Assembly: GCF_003020115.1 (NCBI RefSeq) | Contig: NZ_PYFX01000002.1 | Coordinates: 620,001 to 684,000, forward strand | Length of the DNA: 64,000 nt | Direction of reading: 5' to 3' | From: Bradyrhizobium sp. MOS002 | GTDB lineage: Bacteria > Pseudomonadota > Alphaproteobacteria > Rhizobiales > Xanthobacteraceae | In this document: positions 45,364-54,566 of the stretch, in pieces | Layout: every line of letters starts with the position of its first letter | Numbering within the stretch: position 1 is the first letter of the stretch | Translations under genes and position numbers: made by a program | Notes under the pieces: model-generated | The model's database searches: none | What the model was told of the DNA's origin: nothing | Seen by the model: only the letters and a program-made list of their open reading frames with translations

Positions 45364-46491
45364 ATGAAGATCGCCGTTGCCAAGGAAATCGATCCGTCGG
45401 AGCCGCGTGTCGCCGCTTCGCCGGATACGGTGAAGAAGTTCAAGGCGTTGGGCGCCGAGATCGCCGTCGAGCCGGGCGCCGGCCTCAAGTCGGGCCTGCC
45501 GGACTCCGAATTCACCGCCGTGGGCGCCACCGTCAGCGCCGACGCGCTGAAGGATGCCGACATCATCATCAAGGTGAGGCGCCCGGAAGCCTCCGAGCTG
45601 GCGCAGTACAAGCGCGGCGCGCTCGTCATCGCCATCATGGACCCCTACGGCAACGAGGCCGCGCTGAAGACGATCGCCGATGCCGGCGTCTCCGCCTTCG
45701 CGATGGAATTGATGCCGCGCATCACGCGCGCGCAGGTGATGGACGTGCTGTCCTCGCAGGCCAACCTTGCCGGCTACCGCGCCGTGATCGAGGGCGCCGA
45801 GGCCTTCGGACGCGCCTTCCCGATGATGATGACCGCGGCCGGCACCGTGCCTGCCGCCAAGGTTTTCGTGATGGGCGTCGGCGTCGCCGGCCTCCAGGCG
45901 ATCGCGACCGCGCGCCGTCTCGGCGCCGTCGTGACCGCAACCGACGTCCGGCCCGCGACCAAGGAGCAGGTCGAATCGCTCGGCGCGAAATTCCTCGCCG
46001 TCGAGGACGAGGAATTCAAGAACGCGCAGACCGCCGGCGGCTACGCCAAGGAAATGTCCAAGGAGTACCAGGCCAAGCAGGCCGCGCTCACCGCCGAGCA
46101 CATCAAGAAGCAGGACATCGTGATCACCACCGCGCTGATTCCGGGCCGGCCTGCGCCGAAGCTCGTCACGGCCGACATGGTCAGATCGATGAAGCCGGGG
46201 TCGGTGCTGGTCGATCTCGCCGTCGAGCGTGGCGGCAATGTCGAAGGCGTCAAGGCGGGCGAGGTCGCCGAGGTCGATGGCATCAAGATCGTCGGCTACA
46301 CCAACGTCGCCGGCCGCGTCGCGGCGTCGGCCTCCAGCCTTTACGCGCGCAATTTGTTCAACTTCATCGAGACGATGGTCGACAAGACCACCAAATCGCT
46401 GGCGGTGAACTGGGAGGACGAACTGGTCAAGGCCACCGCGCTGACCAAGGACGGCGCCGTCATCCATCCGAACTTCCAGCCGAAGGTTTAA
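45364..46491 (+). CDS. pntAA: NAD(P) transhydrogenase subunit alpha, part 1
   Basis: The 375-residue NAD(H)-binding subunit (domain I) of the proton-translocating transhydrogenase. It starts [21 protein letters not shown] and has the Rossmann motif [22 protein letters not shown]. Later motifs are [27 protein letters not shown] and [13 protein letters not shown]. In alphaproteobacteria the alpha chain is split into two polypeptides, and this gene encodes the soluble half. GGAGGG precedes the ATG. The operon is pntAA-pntAB-pntB. Confidence 0.96.
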   Translation: MKIAVAKEIDPSEPRVAASPDTVKKFKALGAEIAVEPGAGLKSGLPDSEFTAVGATVSADALKDADIIIKVRRPEASELAQYKRGALVIAIMDPYGNEAALKTIADAGVSAFAMELMPRITRAQVMDVLSSQANLAGYRAVIEGAEAFGRAFPMMMTAAGTVPAAKVFVMGVGVAGLQAIATARRLGAVVTATDVRPATKEQVESLGAKFLAVEDEEFKNAQTAGGYAKEMSKEYQAKQAALTAEHIKKQDIVITTALIPGRPAPKLVTADMVRSMKPGSVLVDLAVERGGNVEGVKAGEVAEVDGIKIVGYTNVAGRVAASASSLYARNLFNFIETMVDKTTKSLAVNWEDELVKATALTKDGAVIHPNFQPKV

Positions 46492-46502
46492 GGAGAGCCG
46501 TC

Positions 46503-46820
46503 ATGGAGCATGTTGCACAGGTCGTCGACCCCTTCGTCTTCAGGCTGTCGATTTTCGTTCTCGCCGTCTTCGTCGGCTATTTCGTGGTGTGGTCGGTGAC
46601 CCCTGCGCTGCATACGCCGCTGATGAGCGTGACCAATGCGATCTCCTCCGTGATCGTGGTCGGCGCGCTGCTGGCGGTCGGCGTCGGCATGATCTCGAGC
46701 GGCTCGGGCTGGGCGCGCGGCTTCGGCTTCATCGCGCTCATTTTCGCCTGCGTGAATATCTTCGGCGGCTTCCTTGTCACCCAGCGCATGCTGGCGATGT
46801 ACAAGAAGAAGGTGAAGTAA
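46503..46820 (+). CDS. pntAB: NAD(P) transhydrogenase subunit alpha, part 2
   Basis: A 105-residue membrane subunit with three hydrophobic segments. [23 protein letters not shown] is followed by [27 protein letters not shown], a conserved PntA domain II motif. The C-terminus is basic ([11 protein letters not shown]). It contributes to the proton pathway. It starts 11 bases after pntAA, with AAGGAG ahead of the ATG. Confidence 0.95.
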   Translation: MEHVAQVVDPFVFRLSIFVLAVFVGYFVVWSVTPALHTPLMSVTNAISSVIVVGALLAVGVGMISSGSGWARGFGFIALIFACVNIFGGFLVTQRMLAMYKKKVK

Positions 46821-46862
46821 GCGGCGTGCACCTCGGGGTGACGAAGACAAAGGGGACCTGAG

Positions 46863-48260
46863 ATGAACGCCAATCTGGCTGCAGTTCTGTATCTCGTGGC
46901 GGGAGTGCTGTTCATCCTGTCGCTGCGCGGGCTGTCCAGCCCCGCCACATCGCGGCAGGGCAATTTCTTTGGCATGATCGGTATGGCGATCGCGGTCGCC
47001 ACCACGCTGGCCAGTCATCCGCCGGCGGACGGCCTCGCCTGGATCCTCGTGATCCTTGGCATAGCGATCGGCGGCAGCGTCGGCGCGGTGATCGCCCGCC
47101 GCGTGCCGATGACCTCGATGCCGGAACTGGTCGCCGCCTTCCATTCGCTGGTCGGCATGGCCGCGGTGCTGGTCGCCGCCGGTGCGTTCTACGCGCCGGA
47201 GGCCTTCGACATCGGCAGCCCCGGCAACATCCATCCGCAGAGCCTAGTCGAGATGTCGCTCGGCGTCGCCATCGGCGCGTTGACCTTCACCGGATCGGTG
47301 ATCGCGTTCCTGAAGCTGTCCGCGCGCATGAGCGGCGCGCCGATCATCCTGCCGTTCAGACACATCATCAACATCGCGCTGGCGATCGCGCTCGTCGTCT
47401 TCATCGTCGGGCTGGTGATGTCGGGCAGCGCGCTCGACTTCTGGCTGATCGTCATCATCGCGCTGGCGCTCGGCGTGCTCATGATCATCCCGATCGGCGG
47501 CGCCGACATGCCGGTCGTGATTTCGATGCTGAACTCGTACTCGGGCTGGGCTGCGGCCGGCATCGGCTTCACTCTCGGCAATTCCGCGCTGATCATCACC
47601 GGCGCGCTGGTGGGATCGAGCGGCGCGATCCTGTCCTACATCATGTGCCACGCGATGAACCGCTCCTTCATCTCGGTCATCCTCGGCGGCTTCGGCGGCG
47701 AGACCGCGGCGGCGGGCGGTGGCGGCGGCGAGCAGAAGCCGGCCAAGCTCGGCTCGGCCGACGACGCCGCTTTCATCATGAAGAACGCGCAGAAGGTCAT
47801 CATTGTGCCCGGCTACGGCATGGCGGTGGCGCAGGCTCAGCATGCGCTGCGCGAAATGGGCGACATCCTGAAGAAGGAAGGCGTCGAGGTGAAATACGCC
47901 ATCCATCCGGTCGCCGGCCGCATGCCCGGCCACATGAACGTGCTGCTGGCCGAAGCCAACGTGCCCTATGACGAGGTGTTCGAGCTCGAGGACATCAACT
48001 CCGAATTCGCGCAGGCCGACATCGCCTTCGTGATCGGGGCCAACGACGTCACCAATCCGGCGGCCGAAGAGGACAAGACCTCGCCGATCTACGGCATGCC
48101 AGTGCTCCAGGTCTGGAAGGCCGGCACCGTGATGTTCATCAAGCGCTCGCTCGCTTCGGGCTATGCCGGCATCGACAATCCGCTGTTCTATCGCGACAAC
48201 ACCATGATGCTGCTCGGCGACGCCAAGAAGGTCACCGAGAACATCGTCAAGGCGATGTAA
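46863..48260 (+). CDS. pntB: NAD(P) transhydrogenase subunit beta
   Basis: A 465-residue subunit with nine or so membrane helices (residues 1-265), then an NADP(H)-binding domain. The second part has VIIVPGYGMAVAQAQHALREM, the fingerprint for NADP, PVAGRMPGHMNVLLAEANVPYD, IGANDVTNPAAEEDKTSPIYGMP and KRSLASGYAGIDNPLFYRDN. It transfers hydride from NADH to NADP using the proton gradient, supplying NADPH. It ends the three-gene operon. A GC-rich hairpin lies 25 bases downstream. Confidence 0.97.
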   Translation: MNANLAAVLYLVAGVLFILSLRGLSSPATSRQGNFFGMIGMAIAVATTLASHPPADGLAWILVILGIAIGGSVGAVIARRVPMTSMPELVAAFHSLVGMAAVLVAAGAFYAPEAFDIGSPGNIHPQSLVEMSLGVAIGALTFTGSVIAFLKLSARMSGAPIILPFRHIINIALAIALVVFIVGLVMSGSALDFWLIVIIALALGVLMIIPIGGADMPVVISMLNSYSGWAAAGIGFTLGNSALIITGALVGSSGAILSYIMCHAMNRSFISVILGGFGGETAAAGGGGGEQKPAKLGSADDAAFIMKNAQKVIIVPGYGMAVAQAQHALREMGDILKKEGVEVKYAIHPVAGRMPGHMNVLLAEANVPYDEVFELEDINSEFAQADIAFVIGANDVTNPAAEEDKTSPIYGMPVLQVWKAGTVMFIKRSLASGYAGIDNPLFYRDNTMMLLGDAKKVTENIVKAM

Positions 48261-48285
48261 CGCGGAAGCAACCGGGCCATTGCCG

Positions 48286-48312
48286 AAGCGACGCGCGAAC
48301 TGCGCGTCGCTT
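48286..48312 (+). terminator. Hairpin after pntB, without a T tract
   Basis: AAGCGACGCGC (48286-48296) pairs perfectly with GCGCGTCGCTT (48302-48312) over a five-base loop. No T run follows, so it could be a terminator helped by Rho or a 3' stabilising stem. Confidence 0.4.
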
Positions 48313-48422
48313 GGTACACCGCTCCCATGCGGCTGCCGCGACGTTCCGGCGCGCCTCGGGCGTGGTCATGAAATTGCTGCGGAGCCGGTTCAAGCCCTGA
48401 ACGGGGGCCGGGCCGCGTCATC

Positions 48423-49220
48423 ATGACCATCATCAAGTGGATCGCCATCCTGCTCGTGACCGTCTATTGCGCCGGTCTCCTCGTGCTGTATCTCAGGCAG
48501 CGCGAGATGCTGTTTCCGATCCCGCCCGTCGGCCGCACCGGGCCGGACGCCGCAGGCCTCCCTGAGGCCGAAGAGCACGTCCTGACCACCTCTGATGGCG
48601 AGAAGGTCATCGTCTGGCACGTGCCGGCGAAGCCGGGTCGTCCCATGATCCTGTATTTTCCGGGCAATGGCGACTATCTCGCCGGTCGCATCAGCCGTTT
48701 CAAGGCCATGACGGCGGACGGCACCGGCCTCGTCGCGTTGTCCTATCGCGGCTATGCCGGCTCGAGCGGGGCGCCGAGCGAAGCGGGCCTGCTGCGCGAT
48801 GCCGCGGCCGCCTACGCCTTCACCACTGCGCGCTACGCGGCGGAGCGAATCGTCCCCTGGGGCTTTTCGCTCGGGACCGGCGTGGCGGTCGCGGTCGCCT
48901 CGGAGCATCGTGTTGGAAAACTCATCCTGGAAGCTCCCTATACATCGACCGCCGACATTGCAGCTTCATCGTTCTGGTTCGTTCCGGTGCGGCTGCTGAT
49001 GCGCGATCCATTTCATTCCGACGAGCGCATCCCGCGCGTCACTGTGCCGCTATTGGTGATGCATGGCACCAATGACCTTGCCATTTCGATCGTGTTCGGA
49101 GAGCGTCTGTTCGCGCTCGCGCGTGAACCGAAGCAGTTCGTTCGCTTTGCGGGCGGCGGACATGACAATCTCGATGCGTTCGGTGCGATCGAAACGGCGA
49201 GGCGCTTCATTGTTTTCTAG
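48423..49220 (+). CDS. Membrane-anchored alpha/beta hydrolase
   Basis: The 265-residue protein has an N-terminal membrane segment (IIKWIAILLVTVYCAGLLVLY) and an alpha/beta hydrolase domain. The oxyanion strand is MILYFPGNGDYLAGR, the nucleophile elbow GFSLGTG has Ser, and the acid is in MHGTNDLAI (Asp). The catalytic His is in GGGHDNLD. It resembles the BEM46-like group. The substrate is unknown. Its stop overlaps by about ten bases the proposed TTG start of the following antiporter gene. Confidence 0.88.
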   Translation: MTIIKWIAILLVTVYCAGLLVLYLRQREMLFPIPPVGRTGPDAAGLPEAEEHVLTTSDGEKVIVWHVPAKPGRPMILYFPGNGDYLAGRISRFKAMTADGTGLVALSYRGYAGSSGAPSEAGLLRDAAAAYAFTTARYAAERIVPWGFSLGTGVAVAVASEHRVGKLILEAPYTSTADIAASSFWFVPVRLLMRDPFHSDERIPRVTVPLLVMHGTNDLAISIVFGERLFALAREPKQFVRFAGGGHDNLDAFGAIETARRFIVF

Positions 49221-50655
49221 ACGGCTTGTCGTTCGGCGCGGGAGCGGGTTCATCGCCGCGATCCTCGTCGTGTTGTTGCCACAGCACGCATGGGCGGCGA
49301 CCGGGCTCGACGGCGCGGCGATGCGCTGGCCCTATGCGCTGCCCTTTGCCGGCCTGCTGCTGTCGATCGCGCTCGGGCCGCTGCTGTTTGCACGATTCTG
49401 GCACCATCATTACGGCAAGATCGCCGCCGTCTGGTCGCTGCTGGCACTCGCCTCGCTCGTCATCTTGGCCGGGGGCATGGCGACGTTGGCGGCGCTCGTT
49501 CACGCCATGCTCGCCGAATATCTTGGCTTCATCGTGCTGCTGTTCTCGCTCTATGTCGTCGCCGGGGGGATTCTCGTGACGGGCGACATCAGGGCGACGC
49601 CGGCGACCAACGCCGGCATCCTCGCGCTCGGTACGGTGATGGCGAGCGTCGTCGGCACCACGGGGGCGGCCATGATCCTGATCCGCCCTCTGATCCGCGC
49701 CAACCGGCCGCGGCGCTACAACGCCCATGTCGTCATCTTCTTCATCATCCTGGTCGCCAATGTCGGCGGCGCGCTGAGCCCGCTCGGCGATCCCCCGCTG
49801 TTCGTCGGCTTCCTGCATGGCGTCGACTTCTTCTGGACCACGCGGACCATCTGGCTGCAGACCGCGATCGTTGCCGGACTGCTGCTCGCGATCTTCGTCG
49901 TCATCGACGTCTGGCGCTTCCGTAGCGAACCCTTGCTCGGCGCCGCCGGCGCCGCGAAGCCGGTCCGTATCCGCGGCCTCGTCAACTTGGTGCTGATCGC
50001 AGCCGTCGTCGCGAGCCTGCTGGCCTCGGCGATGTGGAAGCCCGGCATCGCCTTCGACATCCTCGGAACCAGGCTGGAGCTGGAAGACATCGCCCGCAAC
50101 GCGGCTTTGCTGGCCATAGCGGCCCTGTCGGTGTGGTTGACGCCGGACGAGCACAGGCAGGCCAACGGCTTCACCTGGGAGCCGATTCGCGAAGTCGCAA
50201 AGCTGTTCGCCGGCATTTTCATCGCGATCATCCCCGTCATCGCCATGCTCGATGCCGGCCACCACGGTGCGTTCGCCTGGCTGTTGTCGGCCGTGACGGC
50301 GCCGGACGGCACGCCGCGCGAGGTTGCCTATTTCTGGTTCACCGGCCTGATGTCGGCGTTCCTCGACAATGCGCCGACCTATCTGTTGTTCTTCGAGCTC
50401 GCCGGCGGCGACCCGCAGGTGCTGATGCACGAGCTCTCGGGCACGCTCGCCTCCATCTCCATGGGCGCAGTCTACATGGGCGCGCTCACCTATATCGGCA
50501 ATGCGCCGAACTTCATGGTGAGCAGCATCGCCAGCGAGAACGGCATCGAGATGCCGAGCTTCTTCGGCTATTTCGCGCGCGCCAGCGCGGTGCTGATCCC
50601 GCTGTTCGTGCTGCTGACGTTGCTGCCGTTCGCTCCGATCCTGCGCTGGCATTGA
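49210..50655 (+). CDS. Sodium:proton antiporter / citrate-type transporter
   Basis: A 481-residue membrane protein with about twelve hydrophobic spans. It carries TVMASVVGTTGAAMILIRPL and FFIILVANVGGALSPLGDPPLFVGFL, typical of the NhaD/ArsB/CitM ion transporter superfamily. I place the start at TTG 49210 because GAGG lies seven bases ahead. The resulting N-terminus (FSRRLVVRRGSGFIAAILVVLL) makes a good first membrane helix or signal. The gene overlaps the hydrolase end by eleven bases. The calcium/proton exchanger gene follows, which suggests a cation-homeostasis unit. Confidence 0.8.
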   Translation: MFSRRLVVRRGSGFIAAILVVLLPQHAWAATGLDGAAMRWPYALPFAGLLLSIALGPLLFARFWHHHYGKIAAVWSLLALASLVILAGGMATLAALVHAMLAEYLGFIVLLFSLYVVAGGILVTGDIRATPATNAGILALGTVMASVVGTTGAAMILIRPLIRANRPRRYNAHVVIFFIILVANVGGALSPLGDPPLFVGFLHGVDFFWTTRTIWLQTAIVAGLLLAIFVVIDVWRFRSEPLLGAAGAAKPVRIRGLVNLVLIAAVVASLLASAMWKPGIAFDILGTRLELEDIARNAALLAIAALSVWLTPDEHRQANGFTWEPIREVAKLFAGIFIAIIPVIAMLDAGHHGAFAWLLSAVTAPDGTPREVAYFWFTGLMSAFLDNAPTYLLFFELAGGDPQVLMHELSGTLASISMGAVYMGALTYIGNAPNFMVSSIASENGIEMPSFFGYFARASAVLIPLFVLLTLLPFAPILRWH

Positions 50656-50705
50656 ATCTGCCGCCCGATTTGCTACTGCTCGACCGAGACAATTGGAGCC
50701 GATGG

Positions 50706-51803
50706 ATGAGCGCGCATAATCCGATGCCTCGGTCGGCCTGGATCTTTCCGGCGCTGGCCGTGCTGCTGTTCGCGGCCGTCAGCGCGACGGCCTATGAGTT
50801 CACGCTGTCGTTCGGCGGGCTCGTCTTCGCCATCGTGCTCCTCGTCATCCTGTTCGGCACGGTGTTTGCCGCGGTCCATCATGCCGAAGTCATCGCCGAG
50901 CGGGTCGGCGAACCCTACGGCACTCTGGTGCTGACGCTCTCGGTGACCATCATCGAGGTTGCGCTGATCACCACGATCATGCTGGGCGACAAGCCGGCCC
51001 CGGAACTGGCGCGCGATACCGTGTTCGCCGTGGTCATGATCGTCTGCAATGGCCTCGTCGGGCTCTGCATCTTCATCGGCGGCCTGCGCTATCGCGAGCA
51101 GGGCTTTCAGCTCTCCGGCGCCAACGTTTATCTCAGCGTGCTGTTCGCGCTCGCGACCATCACCCTGATCATGCCGAACTACACGACCACCACGCCGGGT
51201 CCGGTCTATTCGGCGGTTCAACTCGGCTTCGTCGACGTGGTCACGCTCGCGCTGTACGGGGTGTTTCTCTACACCCAGACCGTGCTGCACAAGGATTACT
51301 TCGTTCACGAACGGGCGGGCGGCGGGAGCGGCGAGGCGCATCTCGCGGGCCGGACCTTGGTGCTCAGCGTCGTGCTGCTGCTGATTGCGCTGCTGGCGGT
51401 TGTGCTGCTGTCCAAGAAATTTTCGCTGGTGGTCGACGCCGTCGGGGCCAGGATCGGTGCGCCGCCTGCCTTTGCCGGACTTCTGGTCGCGCTCCTGATC
51501 CTGCTGCCGGAAGGCGTTGCGGCGGTCTCGGCGGCCCGCAAGAACGACCTCCAGAAGAGCATCAACCTTGCGCTCGGCTCGTCGCTCGCCACCATCGGGC
51601 TGACCATCCCGGCCGTCGGTGTCGCCACCTATGCGCTCGACAAGGAACTCACGCTCGGCCTCAGCGAGCAGGGCAGCGTGCTTTTGCTCCTGACCTTCTT
51701 TTTGAGCATGCTGACCTTCGGTACGGGCAGGACCAATGTCCTGTTCGGGCTGGTCCATATGGTGGTATTTGCCGTCTACGTGTTCATGGTTTTCGTGCCC
51801 TGA
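50706..51803 (+). CDS. chaA: Calcium:proton antiporter (ChaA-like)
   Basis: A 365-residue exchanger with eleven hydrophobic helices. The two halves hold alpha-repeat motifs: HHAEVIAERVGEPYGTLVLTLSVTIIEVALI and AGLLVALLILLPEGVAAVSAA, then LALGSSLATIGLTIPAVGV. This is the CaCA family, exchanging Ca2+ or Na+/K+ for protons. ATG 50706 is chosen because GGAG is seven bases ahead. The preceding antiporter gene ends 50 bases upstream. Confidence 0.9.
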   Translation: MSAHNPMPRSAWIFPALAVLLFAAVSATAYEFTLSFGGLVFAIVLLVILFGTVFAAVHHAEVIAERVGEPYGTLVLTLSVTIIEVALITTIMLGDKPAPELARDTVFAVVMIVCNGLVGLCIFIGGLRYREQGFQLSGANVYLSVLFALATITLIMPNYTTTTPGPVYSAVQLGFVDVVTLALYGVFLYTQTVLHKDYFVHERAGGGSGEAHLAGRTLVLSVVLLLIALLAVVLLSKKFSLVVDAVGARIGAPPAFAGLLVALLILLPEGVAAVSAARKNDLQKSINLALGSSLATIGLTIPAVGVATYALDKELTLGLSEQGSVLLLLTFFLSMLTFGTGRTNVLFGLVHMVVFAVYVFMVFVP

Positions 51804-51839
51804 ACCGGTTTTCCGGATGATTGCCCCAGGAGAGTTCCG

Positions 51840-52124
51840 ATGCTTGCCGCCAAGTCCGAAGTTCAGATCGACAATGAGCAGGTTCGGGTGACCGAGTGGC
51901 GGCTCGCGCCAAACAGCGCCACGGGGCATCACACCCACGGCATGGACTACGTCATTGTTCCCGTGGTCGCAGGGGAAATGACCATCGTGGCGCCCGATGG
52001 CGAGCGGTCCAAGGCACAGCTCGCGGCCGGAAAATCCTATTTTCGCAAGGCCGGCGTCCAGCACGACGTGCTTAACGAAACCGCAACCGAGATCGTGTTC
52101 CTTGAGGTCGAGCTGAAGCCGTAA
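51840..52124 (+). CDS. Cupin-domain protein
   Basis: A small 94-residue single-domain cupin. The metal-binding pattern is visible as TGHHTHGMDYVIVPVVAGEM (two His and Glu-like spacing) and a second motif GVQHDVLNETATEIVFLEVE. The substrate is unknown. It lies 36 bases after the calcium exchanger and may belong to that transcript. Such small cupins often act in sugar or organic-acid binding or in regulation. Confidence 0.85.
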   Translation: MLAAKSEVQIDNEQVRVTEWRLAPNSATGHHTHGMDYVIVPVVAGEMTIVAPDGERSKAQLAAGKSYFRKAGVQHDVLNETATEIVFLEVELKP

Positions 52125-52216
52125 TTCCGGCGTACCCCTTTGCCATTGATCCGTCGCAGTTGATCCCTCACTATGCCTCAAAGTTCCCGCATCAGATCGC
52201 GCGGGGAGTGGCCGGA

Positions 52217-53194
52217 ATGCTGAAATACATCGCTAAAATCTCGATGGACATCTTCCCCTCGGTGCTCGCAACGATCATCGGGGCGTATATCGTTAATCAT
52301 TACATCAACGCGAAGCCGGCGGCGGATGCACCCGCGGCCGTGATGGCGCCTGCCGAGGCTGGCAAGAACGGCAAGCCCGCCGATCTGGCCAACCTGCCCG
52401 CGCCCGGCGTCAAGGCCAAGGGCATTTCCGAGAAGAAGGTGGCGGACAAGCCGGCGGCCGAGAAGGCGGCCGATCAGCCCGCCGCGGAATCGAAGACTTC
52501 TACGGCGGACGTGGCGCCGGCCGAGGCCGCCCCGCGCGGCAAGCCGTCCGCGCGCGAGAAGGCAGTCGCCAAGTCCTCCCCGGCCGTCAGTGCACCCGCT
52601 CCCGCCACCCCGGTGGTGGAGGCCAATTCGGCGCCGGCTGCCGCCGCGCCGGCCGCAAGCCCCGACGCCAACGATCTCGTGCGCGCCGCCATCGAGCGCC
52701 TGCGCAAGTCGCCTGAGAGCAAGGCGGCTGAGGCCAAGGCTTCCGACACAAAGGCTTCCGACAACAAGTCTTCCGAGACCAAGTCTTTGGAGGCCAAGTC
52801 TTTGGAGGCCAGGTCGCCCGAGAAGACTCAGGAGCCTGCAGTGCGCGAAGCCGCCCGCACGCCGGAGGCCCCGCGTATCGTCCCCGTGGATTCGTCCACG
52901 GTGCGCCCGTTGCCGCCGCCCATCACGGTCTCGACACCCGCAGCCGAGGCCTATGGCAATGGCGGCTCGTCGCAGGCGAGCCCGCCCTATACAGCCTCGG
53001 TCGGCAATGAGAACCCGAATCGGCTGACCCCCCCGGCTGATATTCCGGTCCCGATGATTGCGCCCCCGCTCGATCTGCGCGCAGATGCCGGCGCGTCCAT
53101 GCCGCGGCCGAAGACCAATGTCGCCGACGACATGCTGTCGGGCGTCAAGTCCATGTTCCATTCCGTTCTGCCGAAGAGCGTCACCCCGGATTAA
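52217..53194 (+). CDS. Anchored Ala/Pro/Lys-rich protein, unrecognised
   Basis: The 325-residue protein has a single membrane segment near the N-terminus (IFPSVLATIIGAYIVNHYI, residues 11-30). Nearly all the rest is low-complexity Ala/Pro/Lys/Ser/Glu-rich sequence. There is a degenerate pentapeptide repeat KASDT/KASDN/KSSET/KSLEA around residues 169-198. GGGGAG eight bases ahead supports ATG 52217. It may be a periplasm-spanning or cytoplasmic tether, like a TolA linker. No folded domain is recognised. It converges with a TPR lipoprotein gene. Confidence 0.65.
   Translation: MLKYIAKISMDIFPSVLATIIGAYIVNHYINAKPAADAPAAVMAPAEAGKNGKPADLANLPAPGVKAKGISEKKVADKPAAEKAADQPAAESKTSTADVAPAEAAPRGKPSAREKAVAKSSPAVSAPAPATPVVEANSAPAAAAPAASPDANDLVRAAIERLRKSPESKAAEAKASDTKASDNKSSETKSLEAKSLEARSPEKTQEPAVREAARTPEAPRIVPVDSSTVRPLPPPITVSTPAAEAYGNGGSSQASPPYTASVGNENPNRLTPPADIPVPMIAPPLDLRADAGASMPRPKTNVADDMLSGVKSMFHSVLPKSVTPD
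52721..52810 (+). repeat. 15-base tandem repeat in the anchored low-complexity gene
   Basis: Six consecutive 15-base units (52721 onward) encode a Lys/Ser/Glu-rich pentapeptide repeat. Two adjacent units (52781-52795 and 52796-52810) are identical. Confidence 0.8.
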
Positions 53195-53221
53195 GACGGC
53201 GCCTGCGCTGCGCCAGAATCG

Positions 53222-53872
53222 TCAGCCGCCGACGCGGGCGAGGCCGCTGCGGGCGGCGTCGTCGCGTGGCCGAAGCGAGACCGCCTTGGTGTAGGACGCC
53301 GCCGCCTTGGTCCTGTCGCCCAGCCGTTCATAGGCTTGCCCGCGTATGGTCCAGACCTGGGCATTGTGGGGATCGGCCTCGGAAGCCTCATCCAGGTCGG
53401 CCGCGGCCTCCTTGACCTTGCCGAGGGCGAGATAACTGGTGGCGCGGCCGAGCAGCGGCTCGACCTTCTGCGGGTTAAGGCCACTCGCGGCACTGAAATC
53501 GGCGATCGCGACATCGTGCTGGTTCTTGCCCTGGTAGATCAGGGCGCGGCCATAGAGCGCCTGCACATTGTAGGGATCGAGTCCGACCGCGTGATTGAAT
53601 TCATCGAGCGCGGCCGCCGTCTCGCCGGACTTTGCCAGGGCCTGGGCCTTTGCCGTATGGGCCTGGGATTCGCTGACATTGACGGCGCTGACCACGTTTT
53701 CGGTGGTCACGGCTGTCTTGGGTGCCTCCTGCGGCTTGTCCTTCTCCGGCGTCAGCGACCCCAGGTCGAAGGAGCAGCCGCACAGCGAAATCCCCACAAC
53801 CGCAAGCGCAAACGGCTGCTGCAAGATCCGGCGTAGCCGCGCCAAGCCGCGCTTGGGGAAAGGGGAGGCCAT
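53222..53872 (-). CDS. TPR-repeat lipoprotein
   Basis: A 216-residue protein with a signal peptide ending in lipobox SLCGC, so Cys at about 33 would be lipidated. A low-complexity stretch follows, then about four TPR units: AKSGETAAALDEFNHAVGLDP, ALIYQGKNQHDVAIADFSAAS, SYLALGKVKEAAADLDEASE and AYERLGDRTKAAASYTKAV. It is likely periplasmic or in the outer membrane, and could scaffold envelope complexes. The gene is on the opposite strand from the anchored protein before it, and it follows rpsU on the same strand. The partner is unknown. Confidence 0.88.
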   Translation of the reverse strand: MASPFPKRGLARLRRILQQPFALAVVGISLCGCSFDLGSLTPEKDKPQEAPKTAVTTENVVSAVNVSESQAHTAKAQALAKSGETAAALDEFNHAVGLDPYNVQALYGRALIYQGKNQHDVAIADFSAASGLNPQKVEPLLGRATSYLALGKVKEAAADLDEASEADPHNAQVWTIRGQAYERLGDRTKAAASYTKAVSLRPRDDAARSGLARVGG

Positions 53873-53929
53873 CTACGGTTCGCTCGCGCTCGTGCCGCAT
53901 CGGTAGTGCCCCATCCCAGAAAGGCACCG

Positions 53930-53964
53930 CTCACAAAACAATAACGCGGGCCAGGGGCCCGCGT
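53930..53964 (-). terminator. Intrinsic terminator of rpsU
   Basis: ACGCGGGCC (53944-53952) pairs with GGCCCGCGT (53956-53964) over a three-base loop. In the minus direction it is followed by TTATTGTTTTG. It lies 33 bases after rpsU. Confidence 0.65.
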
Positions 53965-53997
53965 CATCGAAAACTGAAGTGTCTCAAGTCCGGTAAA

Positions 53998-54306
53998 TCA
54001 GCGCGGTCCGCGCGGACCAGCACTTGCACCTGCACCCGGGCCGCCGCGACCGCCACGATCACCGCCGGGGCCAGCGCCGAACACCGGCTTCGGCTTCATC
54101 GGCAGCAGGCCTTCGCGCTGCAGCTTCTTGCGGGCCAGCTTGCGTGCGCGACGCACGGCTTCGGCCTTTTCACGGGCCTTCTTCTCGGAGGGCTTTTCGT
54201 AGTGACCGCGGAGCTTCATCTCGCGGAAAATACCCTCGCGCTGCATCTTCTTCTTCAGCGCCTTGAGGGCTTGGTCGACATTGTTATCGCGAACGAGAAC
54301 CTGCAC
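53998..54306 (-). CDS. rpsU: 30S ribosomal protein bS21
   Basis: A 102-residue bS21. The conserved part is [46 protein letters not shown] and [15 protein letters not shown]. It acts in the small subunit near the anti-Shine-Dalgarno region and aids initiation. The C-terminal 30 residues ([20 protein letters not shown] and beyond) form a Gly/Arg-rich tail absent from E. coli bS21. A terminator follows. Confidence 0.95.
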   Translation of the reverse strand: MQVLVRDNNVDQALKALKKKMQREGIFREMKLRGHYEKPSEKKAREKAEAVRRARKLARKKLQREGLLPMKPKPVFGAGPGGDRGGRGGPGAGASAGPRGPR

Positions 54307-54566
54307 GCGGCATCCTCTTCAGTGGATCGGATTTGAATTCTGGTAAGTCAAAGGGGATGGCGAAACGCACAAGCCCTTAACCTTGAGGGCGCGGATGTAT
54401 CAGACAAAACTTGGGATGTCCACCGGCCAAGCGGGTTTTCGGGCCTAGTTCAGCCATTAAATGAGGCGAAATACCTCTGTGCGGCCCTGATTCGGGAGAT
54501 TTGACGCCAAGGGTGGGGCCGTTTCCGGAGCTTTGGTCCGGAATCTTTGAAAGCAGGGGACGACAC

